Shown here piece after piece: positions 1 to 7,875 of a stretch of DNA of 64,000 nt. Below the pieces are notes generated by a model that worked only from the letters and a program-made list of their open reading frames with translations, was not told the origin of the DNA and ran no database searches. Source of the DNA: Bacteroidota bacterium (GTDB lineage: Bacteria; Bacteroidota; Bacteroidia; Chitinophagales; Chitinophagaceae); contig JAFDXF010000076.1 of assembly GCA_018268055.1 (NCBI GenBank), positions 149,569-213,568 of the forward strand. Reading direction: 5' to 3'. The position numbers and the translations under genes are program-made. The stretch's first letter is position 1, and every line of letters begins with the position of its first letter.

Positions 1-525
1 CATCGCTTCGAATTCGGCAAGTGCTTCATCAATTGTATTGCAAATCACTACACCTTTGCCGGCGGCCAACCCATCAGCCTTTAATACTATGGGTAGCGAA
101 TGTTGTTTCAGATATGCAATACCTTGTTGAAAATTTTCACTTGTAAATTCTTTGTAAGCCGCTGTAGGAATATTATGACGCAACATAAATTCTTTGGCAA
201 AAGCTTTACTGCCTTCCAATTGTGCAGCATATTTTCGTGGGCCAATAATGAAAATGTTTTTTAATTTTTCACTTGAATTAAAGTAATCGCTGATACCGTT
301 TACCAATGGATCTTCAGGGCCTACCACTACCATATTTATAGCTTCAACCATGCAGATTTGTTCTATCTGTTCAAAATTGGTTAATGACACAGGAATATTT
401 GTACCAAATTGAGCTGTACCCGGATTGCCGGGCGCTATTATGAGTTTTTTACAAAGAGGGCTTTGGGCAATTTTCCATGCTAAGGCATTTTCTCTGCCGC
501 CGGAACCCAATAAAAGTATGTGCAT
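1..525 (-). CDS. purD: phosphoribosylamine-glycine ligase (GAR synthetase), N-terminal part
   Basis: This is the N-terminal 175 codons of PurD, which joins phosphoribosylamine and glycine using ATP in the second step of purine synthesis in the cytoplasm. The reading frame starts at an ATG (complement of 523-525) and is open to base 1, so the C-terminus lies outside the window. The translation opens with MHILLLGSGGRENALAW, the typical PurD N-terminus with its Gly-rich loop. It continues through VVVGPEDPLVNGI and PIVLKADGLAAGKGVV, the start of the ATP-grasp domain. No purine gene lies beside it here; the next gene is divergent across a 145-base AT-rich spacer. The identification is firm, although only about 40% of the usual length is visible. 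Confidence 0.95.
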   Translation of the reverse strand, partial: MHILLLGSGGRENALAWKIAQSPLCKKLIIAPGNPGTAQFGTNIPVSLTNFEQIEQICMVEAINMVVVGPEDPLVNGISDYFNSSEKLKNIFIIGPRKYAAQLEGSKAFAKEFMLRHNIPTAAYKEFTSENFQQGIAYLKQHSLPIVLKADGLAAGKGVVICNTIDEALAEFEAM

Positions 526-670
526 TAGTTTTTTTTACGATAAATGTATAAACAAGAACATCGAATTTGGCAGGTAAAGATAAAATGAAAAATTTTTGAG
601 TGGCTAAATTTCTGTATTTTGGATGCTCATTTTAAAAAACACTCTGATTTTAAAAACTTAAAAAAACTGT

Positions 671-2371
671 ATGAGCCAAACTCAAGAAGTTGTCAGCGCA
701 CCTGCTGCCAAATCGGGAAAACACCCAAAAGCGTTATACATTTTATTTTTTACCGAAATGTGGGAACGCTTTGCCTACTATTTAATGGTAGGAATTCTTT
801 TGTTGTATATGACCGATACTACTACCGGAGGCAAAGGATTTTCGGGTAAAATAGGTGCCGATATTGTAGGTAGTTTTATAGCACTTGTTTATTTGACACC
901 ATTTATCGGAGGTTTAATAGCCGATAGATATTTGGGCTATGTGAAATCTATTTTTATTGGTGGTTCTTTAATGGCCGCGGGTTATTTAGGTTTATCCATT
1001 CCGGGAAATACTGCAATGTTTATTTCCCTTTCACTTATTATTGTAGGTAATGGTTTTTTCAAGCCCAATATTTCTACATTATTAGGAAATATTTATAACA
1101 GAGAAGATCTGAAAGCGCTAAAAGATAATGCATACAACATCTTTTATATGGGCATCAACATTGGTGCTTTTGTTTGCAATTTCGTAGCAGCTTATTTGCG
1201 TAATGCTTATGGATGGGGTTATGCATTTGGTGCTGCTGGCGTTGGTCTTATCATCGGTATGATTATTCTGGCAATGGCTATGAAAGATAAAGACATTAAA
1301 GAAGCAGATGTCAGAAAACCTGTTCAGGCAGAAGACATGCCTCTTTCTAAAATTTTCACAACTGTTTTCTTACCGGCAATCATTGCAGCAGTTATTGGTT
1401 GGTTTCTTCCTGCAAAACTATTCGGAAGCCCGCTCATGGGCACTCAGGCCAATGATGCATTCATCTTTGCTTGCCTTCCCATTATTGCCTTCTACATTTC
1501 ACTTTGGGTAAAAGCAAAAGGGCAAGACAAAAAAGGAATCGGCGCACTACTTTTTGTCTTTGCTATTTCAATTGCATTCTGGACTATTTATAATCAAAAC
1601 TCAACCGGCCTTACTATCTGGGCAGAAAAATATACAGATCGTGTAGCATCGCCCACTACAGAGAAGATTGCAGGAGCTATTTTCCCAATGCAAAAAGTTA
1701 CTGATACACCAAGATTGGTAAACAAATTGGACCCCTATATGCGTGAAGTAATGGGGCCAGATGGTAAAGCGGAGCAGGCAATGGGACCTGATCCCTATTT
1801 CTTTAATGTACCCAAAGACCAATTGCCTAATGGTAAAGAAGTAAAATTGACTAATACAGAATTATTTCAGTCCATCAATCCATTGTTTATTGTAGTACTC
1901 ACATTAATTTTTGTACCCTTTTTCAGTTGGCTTCGTAAACGAGGGAAAGAGCCTACTACAATGTCAAAATTTGGCATGGCGTTATTCATTTCAGGACTGT
2001 CCGCATTGGTGATGGTATTTGCAATTATGTCTGTACCTTCTGTATATGCTTACAAAACATCGCCGCTTTGGCTGTGGCTCACCTATTTTGTATTTACTGT
2101 TAGTGAGATATTTTTAAGCCCGATGGGATTATCATTGGTATCCAAGTTAGCACCTGCAAGATTAACCGCTTTGATGATGGGCGGATGGTTTTTGTCCACT
2201 TCTATTGGAGGTAAGGTAGCCGGTGTGATGGCCAGCTTCTGGGATGATTTTACAGACAAGAAAATATTCTTCCTGATTTTAGTTGCAGCCGGATTTATTG
2301 GTGGCATTCTTATTTATTCAAGAATTAAATCATTAAATCAAATCGTAAAAGATAAAACCGGCTCGGCTTAA
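671..2371 (+). CDS. POT/PTR2-family proton-dependent peptide transporter
   Basis: A 566-residue major-facilitator protein of the proton-coupled oligopeptide transporter family, expected to import di- and tripeptides across the inner membrane. Near the N-terminus it has the POT proton-coupling motif ExxERFxYY (E29, E32, R33, F34, Y36, Y37). It then has a GGLIADRYLGY loop at about 80-90 and the PTR2 signature FYMGINIGAF at about 158-167. About twelve to fourteen hydrophobic segments are visible. Residues 330-400 form a long hydrophilic insertion, probably a periplasmic loop, which the paralogue at 3216 shares. A hairpin terminator follows at 2401. The second copy lies 0.8 kb downstream, separated from this one by a toxin-antitoxin pair. 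The substrate cannot be read from sequence. Confidence 0.93.
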   Translation: MSQTQEVVSAPAAKSGKHPKALYILFFTEMWERFAYYLMVGILLLYMTDTTTGGKGFSGKIGADIVGSFIALVYLTPFIGGLIADRYLGYVKSIFIGGSLMAAGYLGLSIPGNTAMFISLSLIIVGNGFFKPNISTLLGNIYNREDLKALKDNAYNIFYMGINIGAFVCNFVAAYLRNAYGWGYAFGAAGVGLIIGMIILAMAMKDKDIKEADVRKPVQAEDMPLSKIFTTVFLPAIIAAVIGWFLPAKLFGSPLMGTQANDAFIFACLPIIAFYISLWVKAKGQDKKGIGALLFVFAISIAFWTIYNQNSTGLTIWAEKYTDRVASPTTEKIAGAIFPMQKVTDTPRLVNKLDPYMREVMGPDGKAEQAMGPDPYFFNVPKDQLPNGKEVKLTNTELFQSINPLFIVVLTLIFVPFFSWLRKRGKEPTTMSKFGMALFISGLSALVMVFAIMSVPSVYAYKTSPLWLWLTYFVFTVSEIFLSPMGLSLVSKLAPARLTALMMGGWFLSTSIGGKVAGVMASFWDDFTDKKIFFLILVAAGFIGGILIYSRIKSLNQIVKDKTGSA

Positions 2372-2400
2372 AATTTTCAAACAATAAATTACTTTGGTTT

Positions 2401-2430
2401 AAAGAGTCACTAAAATGTGGCTCTTTTTTA
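2401..2430 (+). terminator. rho-independent terminator after the first peptide transporter
   Basis: A 10-bp stem (AAAGAGTCAC with GTGGCTCTTT, one G-U pair) around a six-base loop is followed directly by a run of T. It lies 29 bases after the transporter stop codon. Confidence 0.8.
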
Positions 2431-2480
2431 TACTCGCTAATTTCCTACAAAGAGGAAAATTCAAAAAAATAAAAGATTAG

Positions 2481-2488
2481 TATATTTG
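2481..2488 (+). promoter_or_regulatory. -7 promoter element TATATTTG of the toxin-antitoxin operon
   Basis: An exact match to the Bacteroidota -7 consensus TAnnTTTG. The ATG at 2495 lies only six bases after the element, so transcription should start at or beside the start codon. The other possible ATG, at 2491, opens another frame and would fall before the predicted transcript start. No convincing -33 TTTG was seen at the right distance. Confidence 0.5.
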
Positions 2489-2494
2489 TTATGA

Positions 2495-2788
2495 ATGAAT
2501 CAGAAAGAAAATATCATATCAACACTGAAGAAGCTGAAACCAGAGTTAACAAAGCGCTTTTTTGTAAATTCTATTGGCGTTTTTGGTTCTGCAGTTAGAA
2601 ATGATTTTTCTGATACCAATAGCGATATTGATATTATTGTTGATTTTCATAAACCAATAGGTATTGAATTTGTGGACTTGGCAGCATATCTCGAATCCAA
2701 ATTCAACAGAAGGATTGATTTAGTTTCAAGACGTGGTATAAAACCAAAATATTTTGAACAAATTCAATCTGAAGTAACTTATGTCTAA
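2495..2788 (+). CDS. mntA: MNT-domain nucleotidyltransferase, MntA-like antitoxin
   Basis: A 97-residue minimal nucleotidyltransferase. In characterised MntA-HepT (type VII) systems the protein transfers AMP to a tyrosine of the HEPN toxin and so silences it. The catalytic signature is visible as G31-S32 followed by D44-x-D46, with a third acidic residue at D75 in the strand RRIDLVSRR. The spacing between GS and DxD is 11 residues rather than the usual 10. The stop codon overlaps the start of the next gene by 8 bases, the usual coupled arrangement for antitoxin and toxin. The predicted mRNA is leaderless or nearly so. The family is clear; its activity on the neighbour is inferred. Confidence 0.88.
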   Translation: MNQKENIISTLKKLKPELTKRFFVNSIGVFGSAVRNDFSDTNSDIDIIVDFHKPIGIEFVDLAAYLESKFNRRIDLVSRRGIKPKYFEQIQSEVTYV

Positions 2789-3074
2789 AAGGCTACCTAA
2801 ATTATTACTGGATGACATTATAGAGAGCGGTCAAAAAATTTTAAGTTACACAGACGATCTTTCATTTGATCAATTCATAAACGATTCTAAAACATTAGAT
2901 GCTGTTATCCGAAATTTTGAAATAATCGGTGAAGCTGTAAACAGGTTACCTGATGAGTTCAAAGAAAAACATCCAAATATAGATTGGCAAAGAATCAGAG
3001 GTTTCAGAAATCGTATCGTTCATGATTACTTTGGGATCGATTATGATATTGTATGGCAAATAAAGGAATCTTAG
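2781..3074 (+). CDS. hepT: HEPN-domain (DUF86/HepT-like) toxin, cut short by an in-frame TAG
   Basis: A 97-residue HEPN protein of the HepT/DUF86 family; HepT toxins are metal-independent RNases. The RNase motif R-x4-H-x-Y is intact (R76, H81, Y83 in FRNRIVHDYF), and Y83 is the tyrosine that MntA-type partners AMPylate. The reading frame stops after VWQIKES, where family members normally carry one more helix. Past the TAG at 3072-3074 the same frame continues as LPSMLNTISSILI to a TAA at 3114-3116, which looks like that missing helix. The toxin therefore seems to have lost its last 13 residues by a nonsense change, or is read through. It may be weakened or inactive even though the catalytic motif survives. 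Confidence 0.82.
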   Translation: MSKRLPKLLLDDIIESGQKILSYTDDLSFDQFINDSKTLDAVIRNFEIIGEAVNRLPDEFKEKHPNIDWQRIRGFRNRIVHDYFGIDYDIVWQIKES

Positions 3075-3215
3075 CTTCCTTCAATGCTTAACACAATATC
3101 TTCCATTCTCATTTAACAATTAAGTACTTTTCTATTTTCTTTCTCTCCGAATGTAACGAATAAATATTCTTTTTTATTTTCCTTATCTTAACCCCCGAAT
3201 TAATACACCAAAACT

Positions 3216-4865
3216 ATGTGGAAGAAACATCCTAAGGCATTACCCTTTTTATTCTTTTCTGAAATGTGGGAACGCTTCGGCTATTACCTGATGATTGGCA
3301 TTTTCACTCTTTATTTAAAAGATGCAGTAGATGGTTTTAATATGGATGAAAAAGATGCATCCAGCTTATACGGAACTTTTATTGCATTGGTATTTTTCAC
3401 TCCTTTTCTAGGAGGATTGATTGCCGATAGATATCTTGGCTATCGTCGTTCTATCATTCTCGGTGGATTATTGATGGGTGTCGGTTATTGCACGATGGGC
3501 ATTCATAGCGAAGCAATGCTGTACTTATCCATGACTTTAGTTATCATTGGTAATGGGTTTTTCAAACCAAATATTTCTACACTATTAGGAAACGTTTATA
3601 CCACACCGGAATACATCGACAAAAAGGATGAAGGCTATAATATTTTTTACATGGGCATCAACATCGGTGCTTTTGTTTGCAATTTTTTTGGTGCTGCATT
3701 ATACACTATGATTGGTTGGGGCGCAGCTTTTGCAGCAGCGGGTGTAGGTATGTTTATCGGTGTGATTACATTTATCATTGGCACAAAACATTACAAAGAT
3801 TTTGATACCAGAAAACCTTTACAGCCGGGAGATATGCCCTTATGGAAAATCATCGCATTAGTAATTTTTCCTTCAATAATTTTTGGAGCAATTGGCTGGT
3901 TTATCAAAGGCACAGACGGATATATCTTTGATTCTAACTCTACTGATGCTTTCATATTTGCCTGTATTCCTGTTTTGATATTCTACACTGTTTTATTGAT
4001 ACGAAGCAATAAAGAAGAACGCCCGTCTATGGCAGCACTTCTTTCAATTTTTGCAGTGGTTATTTTATTTTGGGCTATTTTCAAACAAAACGGATCTGCG
4101 CTGAACACTTGGGCAAGCAGATACACCAACAGAGAAGTAAGCGGTACCGTTGGGAATGTATTACAAACATTAAAACAAACAGATAAACCGGCTTATACTA
4201 CTTACAAATTAGATAGCGTAGTAAAGTTGGATCATCAGTTCAGAAAAATAAGAGAAAACGGAATGGAAGTAAAAGAGCTTGGCTATCCATCTTATTTTAA
4301 AAATGTTGCACCGGATAAACTTCCTACCGAAGGTACTGTCGTAAAAGCATGGCTACCGAGCCTCAGTCAATCTATCAATCCATTTTGGGTTATAGTACTA
4401 ACGCCATTAGTTGTTGCATTTTTTACTTGGCTACGCAAAAGAAAAAAAGAACCTTCTACACCAACAAAGATTGCATTTGGCTTATTGATTTCTGCACTGT
4501 CTGTATTAGTTATGATAGCTGCTGTAAAAGCCGGAAACAATGGAACAGAAAAAGTAAGCGTTTGGTGGTTGATTGGCAGCTATGGCGTAGTAACGATTGG
4601 TGAATTATTTTTAAGCCCGATGGGTTTGTCATTGGTTTCCAAACTTAGTCCCGTTCGCATCACTTCATTAATGATGGGTGGCTGGTTTCTTTCTACTTCA
4701 ATCGGGAATAAGCTGAGTGGAATATTAGCCAGTCAATGGGACCATTATGAAGATAAAACCGATTACTTCTGGCTGAATTTTATTTTACTCAGTGCCGCAG
4801 CACTATTTCTATTCTTATTATTAAAATGGTTGAATAAAATCATGAAGTCGAGAGGTGTTCATTAA
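3216..4865 (+). CDS. POT/PTR2-family proton-dependent peptide transporter (second copy)
   Basis: A 549-residue paralogue of the transporter at 671, with the same landmarks: ExxERFxYY at residues 16-24, GGLIADRYLGY, NGFFKPNISTLLGN and FYMGINIGAF. The two proteins share the long loop before LSQSINPFW and the stretch LSPMGLSLVSKL near the C-terminus. This suggests a local duplication later separated by the toxin-antitoxin insertion. The protein starts almost directly at the conserved KHPKALPFLFF segment. Import of short peptides with protons is inferred from the family. A terminator hairpin follows at 4885, before the OPT transporter. Confidence 0.93.
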   Translation: MWKKHPKALPFLFFSEMWERFGYYLMIGIFTLYLKDAVDGFNMDEKDASSLYGTFIALVFFTPFLGGLIADRYLGYRRSIILGGLLMGVGYCTMGIHSEAMLYLSMTLVIIGNGFFKPNISTLLGNVYTTPEYIDKKDEGYNIFYMGINIGAFVCNFFGAALYTMIGWGAAFAAAGVGMFIGVITFIIGTKHYKDFDTRKPLQPGDMPLWKIIALVIFPSIIFGAIGWFIKGTDGYIFDSNSTDAFIFACIPVLIFYTVLLIRSNKEERPSMAALLSIFAVVILFWAIFKQNGSALNTWASRYTNREVSGTVGNVLQTLKQTDKPAYTTYKLDSVVKLDHQFRKIRENGMEVKELGYPSYFKNVAPDKLPTEGTVVKAWLPSLSQSINPFWVIVLTPLVVAFFTWLRKRKKEPSTPTKIAFGLLISALSVLVMIAAVKAGNNGTEKVSVWWLIGSYGVVTIGELFLSPMGLSLVSKLSPVRITSLMMGGWFLSTSIGNKLSGILASQWDHYEDKTDYFWLNFILLSAAALFLFLLLKWLNKIMKSRGVH

Positions 4866-4884
4866 CCTTTTATCAAAAAAATCT

Positions 4885-4918
4885 AAAAAACTGTGTTCGA
4901 TTCGGGCGCAGTTTTTTT
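4885..4918 (+). terminator. rho-independent terminator after the second peptide transporter
   Basis: An 11-bp stem (AAAAAACTGTG with CGCAGTTTTTT, one wobble pair) with an 11-base loop and a T-run. It lies inside the upstream extension of the next open frame, which argues that the OPT gene starts downstream at 4954. Confidence 0.7.
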
Positions 4919-4953
4919 ATTTCCCTATCTTACCGCTACAAAACACAACACTA

Positions 4954-6975
4954 ATGTCTGAGCAAAACAACTTCAAACCCTATATCGCACCGGAAGTGCA
5001 AATGAAAGAACTTACAATAAAGTCAATTATGGTAGGTGGTATTTTCGGAATTGTTTTCGGAGCTGCTACAGTTTACCTTGCATTAAAAGCAGGTTTAACC
5101 GTATCTGCTTCTATTCCCATTGCTGTACTCTCTATTGCATTGGGGAAAATGTTTTTGAAAACTACCATTCTTGAAAATAATATCATTCAAACAACAGGTT
5201 CTGCAGGCGAAAGCATTGCAGCAGGTGTAGTATTTACCTTGCCGGGTTTTTTATTTCTGAGTTCGCCAAGCAGTCAAGATTATTTCAGCATTCTTATTAT
5301 TATGACGTTAGCAATTCTCGGTGGAATGCTTGGAACATTGATGATGATACCGCTTCGTCGATCTTTAATTGTAAAAGAACACGGCACATTACCTTATCCT
5401 GAAGGTACTGCTTGCGCTTCAGTATTGAAAGCCGGTGAGAAAGGTGGTGACCTTGCGAAGACAGCATTTCTCGGTATTGGCGTTGCTATTGTGTATGCTT
5501 TTTTACAAAAAGTATTTCACGTTATTTCCGAAACACCGACTTATGTTTCCAATCTGAAAAATAAATACCTACCCGCTGCAAGAGTAGATGGAGATATTAC
5601 ACCGGAATATTTAGGTGTTGGTTACATCATCGGACCAAAGATTGCTGGTGTACTCGTAGCAGGTGGTGTGTTGAGTGCATTAGTGATTACGCCATTGCTT
5701 GCAACGCTGGTGCCCGGCGATGCAATATTTGCACAGCTTACAAAGCTAAATATCAATCCGGCAAAATATGGTTGGGATGCCACATCACACACGTTTGCAA
5801 ACTCTGCAGAAGCAATCTATCGAGCATACATCAGATTGATTGGTGCAGGCGCAGTAGCAGCAGGAGGTTTCATCACTTTAATCAAAACAATTCCTACTAT
5901 TGTTTCATCTTTTAAAGAAAGTGTAAAAGCTGTTAAGAATAAAGAGGCCGTTACTTCTGTTGCAAGAACAGAAAGAGATTTGAGTTTAAAAATTGTCGGC
6001 ATTGGTAGTATTTTTTTAGTATTGATTATGGCTGCATTACCTATTATTCCGGGTGATAATATTGGAAGTCGTTTACTATTAGGTTTATTAGTAATAATAT
6101 TTGGTGCATTCTTCGTTACTGTTTCTTCACGCATCGTAGGTTTGATTGGTTCATCCAATAATCCAATCAGTGGTATGACCATTGCAACCATTATGGCCAC
6201 TTGTCTTGTTTTTATCGGCGTACAATGGACAGGCAGTGTTTATGAACCAATGGCACTTGTAGTAGGTGGAATGATTTGTGTTGCTGCCGCAAATGCAGGA
6301 GCTACATCACAAGATTTAAAAACTGGTTATATACTCGGCGCTACACCGCGCAATCAACAGATTGCATTGTTCATCGGAGCAATTGTTTCATCAATCGTTA
6401 TTGGTTGGACAGTAAAAATTCTCGACACGCCAACTGCCGAGATGGCAAAGAATGGAATACAACACGCCATTGGCGAAACGTATGCTGCACCGCAGGCCAA
6501 TCTGATGGCTACTGTGATTAAAGGAATCTTAGGCGGCAACTTAGATTGGCAATATGTAATGGTGGGCGTGTTTATTGCCATTGTGCTTGAACTGTGCGGC
6601 ATTAAGTCTTTGAGTTTTGCCGTGGGTACATATTTACCATTAGCTACTACATTGCCCATTTTCGCAGGAGGTTTCTTACGCGGTGTTGCAGATAAAAGAT
6701 TGAAGAAGAAAAAAAATCCTGATGAGGAAGAAGAAGAAGATTTAAGAAAAGGGAATTTGTTCGCAACCGGTCTTGTAGCAGGCGGTGCATTGTTTGGTGT
6801 TATCATTGCTGTGCTTACCGTATTCTTTGAATCGGGAATGAAGAAAATAAGTTTTGAAGACTCGCTGAGAGAAAGTTTGGGTACTGGTGGTTATGATTTA
6901 TTGGCAGTGTTCTTCTTTGTACTGTTAGGCTTCATACTTTATAGAGTAGCCACAGCGAATAAGAAGAAAGCGTAG
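4954..6975 (+). CDS. OPT-family oligopeptide transporter
   Basis: A 673-residue polytopic membrane protein of the OPT family, which moves oligopeptides or metal-chelate conjugates across the inner membrane. Family landmarks are visible: KAGLTVSASIPIAVLS near residue 50, NNIIQTTGSAGESIAAGVVFTLPG at about 75-98 (the NIIQTxGSAGES pattern is diagnostic), and LPYPEGTACASVL near 150. A charged cytoplasmic stretch rich in Lys and Glu lies near residues 585-605. The frame is open back to a GTG at 4855, but that would put the terminator hairpin inside the gene, so the ATG at 4954 (MSEQNNFKPYIAP) is preferred. With the two POT genes upstream it makes a 6-kb block for peptide uptake. Confidence 0.92.
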   Translation: MSEQNNFKPYIAPEVQMKELTIKSIMVGGIFGIVFGAATVYLALKAGLTVSASIPIAVLSIALGKMFLKTTILENNIIQTTGSAGESIAAGVVFTLPGFLFLSSPSSQDYFSILIIMTLAILGGMLGTLMMIPLRRSLIVKEHGTLPYPEGTACASVLKAGEKGGDLAKTAFLGIGVAIVYAFLQKVFHVISETPTYVSNLKNKYLPAARVDGDITPEYLGVGYIIGPKIAGVLVAGGVLSALVITPLLATLVPGDAIFAQLTKLNINPAKYGWDATSHTFANSAEAIYRAYIRLIGAGAVAAGGFITLIKTIPTIVSSFKESVKAVKNKEAVTSVARTERDLSLKIVGIGSIFLVLIMAALPIIPGDNIGSRLLLGLLVIIFGAFFVTVSSRIVGLIGSSNNPISGMTIATIMATCLVFIGVQWTGSVYEPMALVVGGMICVAAANAGATSQDLKTGYILGATPRNQQIALFIGAIVSSIVIGWTVKILDTPTAEMAKNGIQHAIGETYAAPQANLMATVIKGILGGNLDWQYVMVGVFIAIVLELCGIKSLSFAVGTYLPLATTLPIFAGGFLRGVADKRLKKKKNPDEEEEEDLRKGNLFATGLVAGGALFGVIIAVLTVFFESGMKKISFEDSLRESLGTGGYDLLAVFFFVLLGFILYRVATANKKKA

Positions 6976-7088
6976 AACAGATTTGGTATAAAAATAAAAA
7001 CGAGCCAAGTTCTATGAATGTATTTTTGAAAGTGAATTAACCGAACAATCGCTTTTACTGATTCATAGAAAAATAGAAGTTCTGTTCT
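6974..7088. repeat. nested inverted repeats in the spacer before lemA
   Basis: Two nested pairs of perfect inverted arms are visible: AGAACAGA at 6974-6981 with TCTGTTCT at 7081-7088, and TTCTATGAAT at 7010-7019 with ATTCATAGAA at 7061-7070. The first arm overlaps the OPT stop codon. Function is unknown; it could be a structured 3' end or a decayed small mobile element. Confidence 0.5.
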
Positions 7089-7131
7089 GCAAAAAACTGA
7101 TAGGATTTAAAAAAGAATACTATTTTTATAT

Positions 7132-7165
7132 ACCCTTACTCATTGTAAGTACAATCAGTAAGGGT
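7132..7165. promoter_or_regulatory. 34-base near-perfect palindrome upstream of the lemA cluster
   Basis: ACCCTTACT and AGTAAGGGT flank an inner ATTGTA-AG-TACAAT, with one mismatched C/C pair between the arms, so 30 of 34 positions are symmetric. It ends 44 bases before the lemA start and has no T-run, so it looks more like an operator or an mRNA 5' hairpin than a terminator. No known operator was recognised. Confidence 0.5.
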
Positions 7166-7209
7166 TGACATACCAACAATATTTAAAAACTAAAAAACAA
7201 ACTTAAACT

Positions 7210-7803
7210 ATGAAAGGAAGTCGTAATATAATCATCCTGGTAATCTTAGCCTTAGCGGTAATGCTTGGTTTTTGGGGCTGCAATGGATACAATGGTGTAG
7301 TAAAAGAAGATGAGAATGTAAAGAAAGCATGGAACAATGTGCAAACTGATTATCAAAAACGTAGTGATTTGGTTGGCAACTTAGTAAACACAGTTAAAGG
7401 TGCTGCCAACTTTGAAAAAGAAACATTAACACAGGTTATAGAAGCAAGAGCGAAAGCTACATCTATCAATTTTACTGCCGATCAGCTAACAGAAGAAAAT
7501 ATTAAAAAATTCAACGATGCACAAGGACAAATGACCGGCGCACTCAGTAAGCTATTGGCAGTAGTAGAAAACTATCCCGACTTAAAAGCTACACAAAATT
7601 TTACACAACTGCAAGGTCAATTGGAAGGAATAGAAAACGATGTAAAAAATAGTCGAAGACAATTTAATGAAGCGGTGAATACTTACAATGTAAAAGTTCG
7701 CTCATTTCCAATGAACATACTCGCCGGCATGTTTGGATTCAAAGCTAAAGCAGGATTTAGTGCCGAACCCGGTGCAGATAAAGCACCAAAAGTTGAATTT
7801 TAA
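7210..7803 (+). CDS. lemA: LemA family protein (first copy)
   Basis: A 197-residue LemA protein: one N-terminal membrane segment (about residues 6-25) followed by a long helical domain. The family pattern is clear in VKEDENVKKAWNNVQTDYQKRSDLVGNLVNTVKG (about 31-64), then EARAKA, the central LAVVENYPDLKATQNF and the C-terminal RRQFNEAVNTYNVKVRSFP. Family members are anchored in the inner membrane with the helical bundle outside; their biochemical role is poorly defined. It heads a cluster with a second LemA and two TPM-domain proteins, an association common in Bacteroidota and suggesting joint work at the envelope. Confidence 0.93.
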   Translation: MKGSRNIIILVILALAVMLGFWGCNGYNGVVKEDENVKKAWNNVQTDYQKRSDLVGNLVNTVKGAANFEKETLTQVIEARAKATSINFTADQLTEENIKKFNDAQGQMTGALSKLLAVVENYPDLKATQNFTQLQGQLEGIENDVKNSRRQFNEAVNTYNVKVRSFPMNILAGMFGFKAKAGFSAEPGADKAPKVEF

Positions 7804-7825
7804 ATTCTACAGAAATGTTATTTGT

Positions 7826-7851
7826 GCATAGCTGCATGAGAACAGCTATGC
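7826..7851 (+). repeat. perfect 9-bp hairpin between the two lemA genes
   Basis: GCATAGCTG and CAGCTATGC flank an 8-base loop in the 72-base gap between the two lemA genes. There is no T-run, so it is more likely an mRNA-stability or processing element than a terminator. Confidence 0.5.
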
Positions 7852-7875
7852 CATTTAACTATTATAATCTGTGAT

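Noticed and set aside
5817..6806. Open frames antisense to the OPT transporter (5817-6200 and 6354-6806)
   Set aside because: They are mirror frames of a clear membrane protein, with compositions explained by the sense strand and no family motifs.
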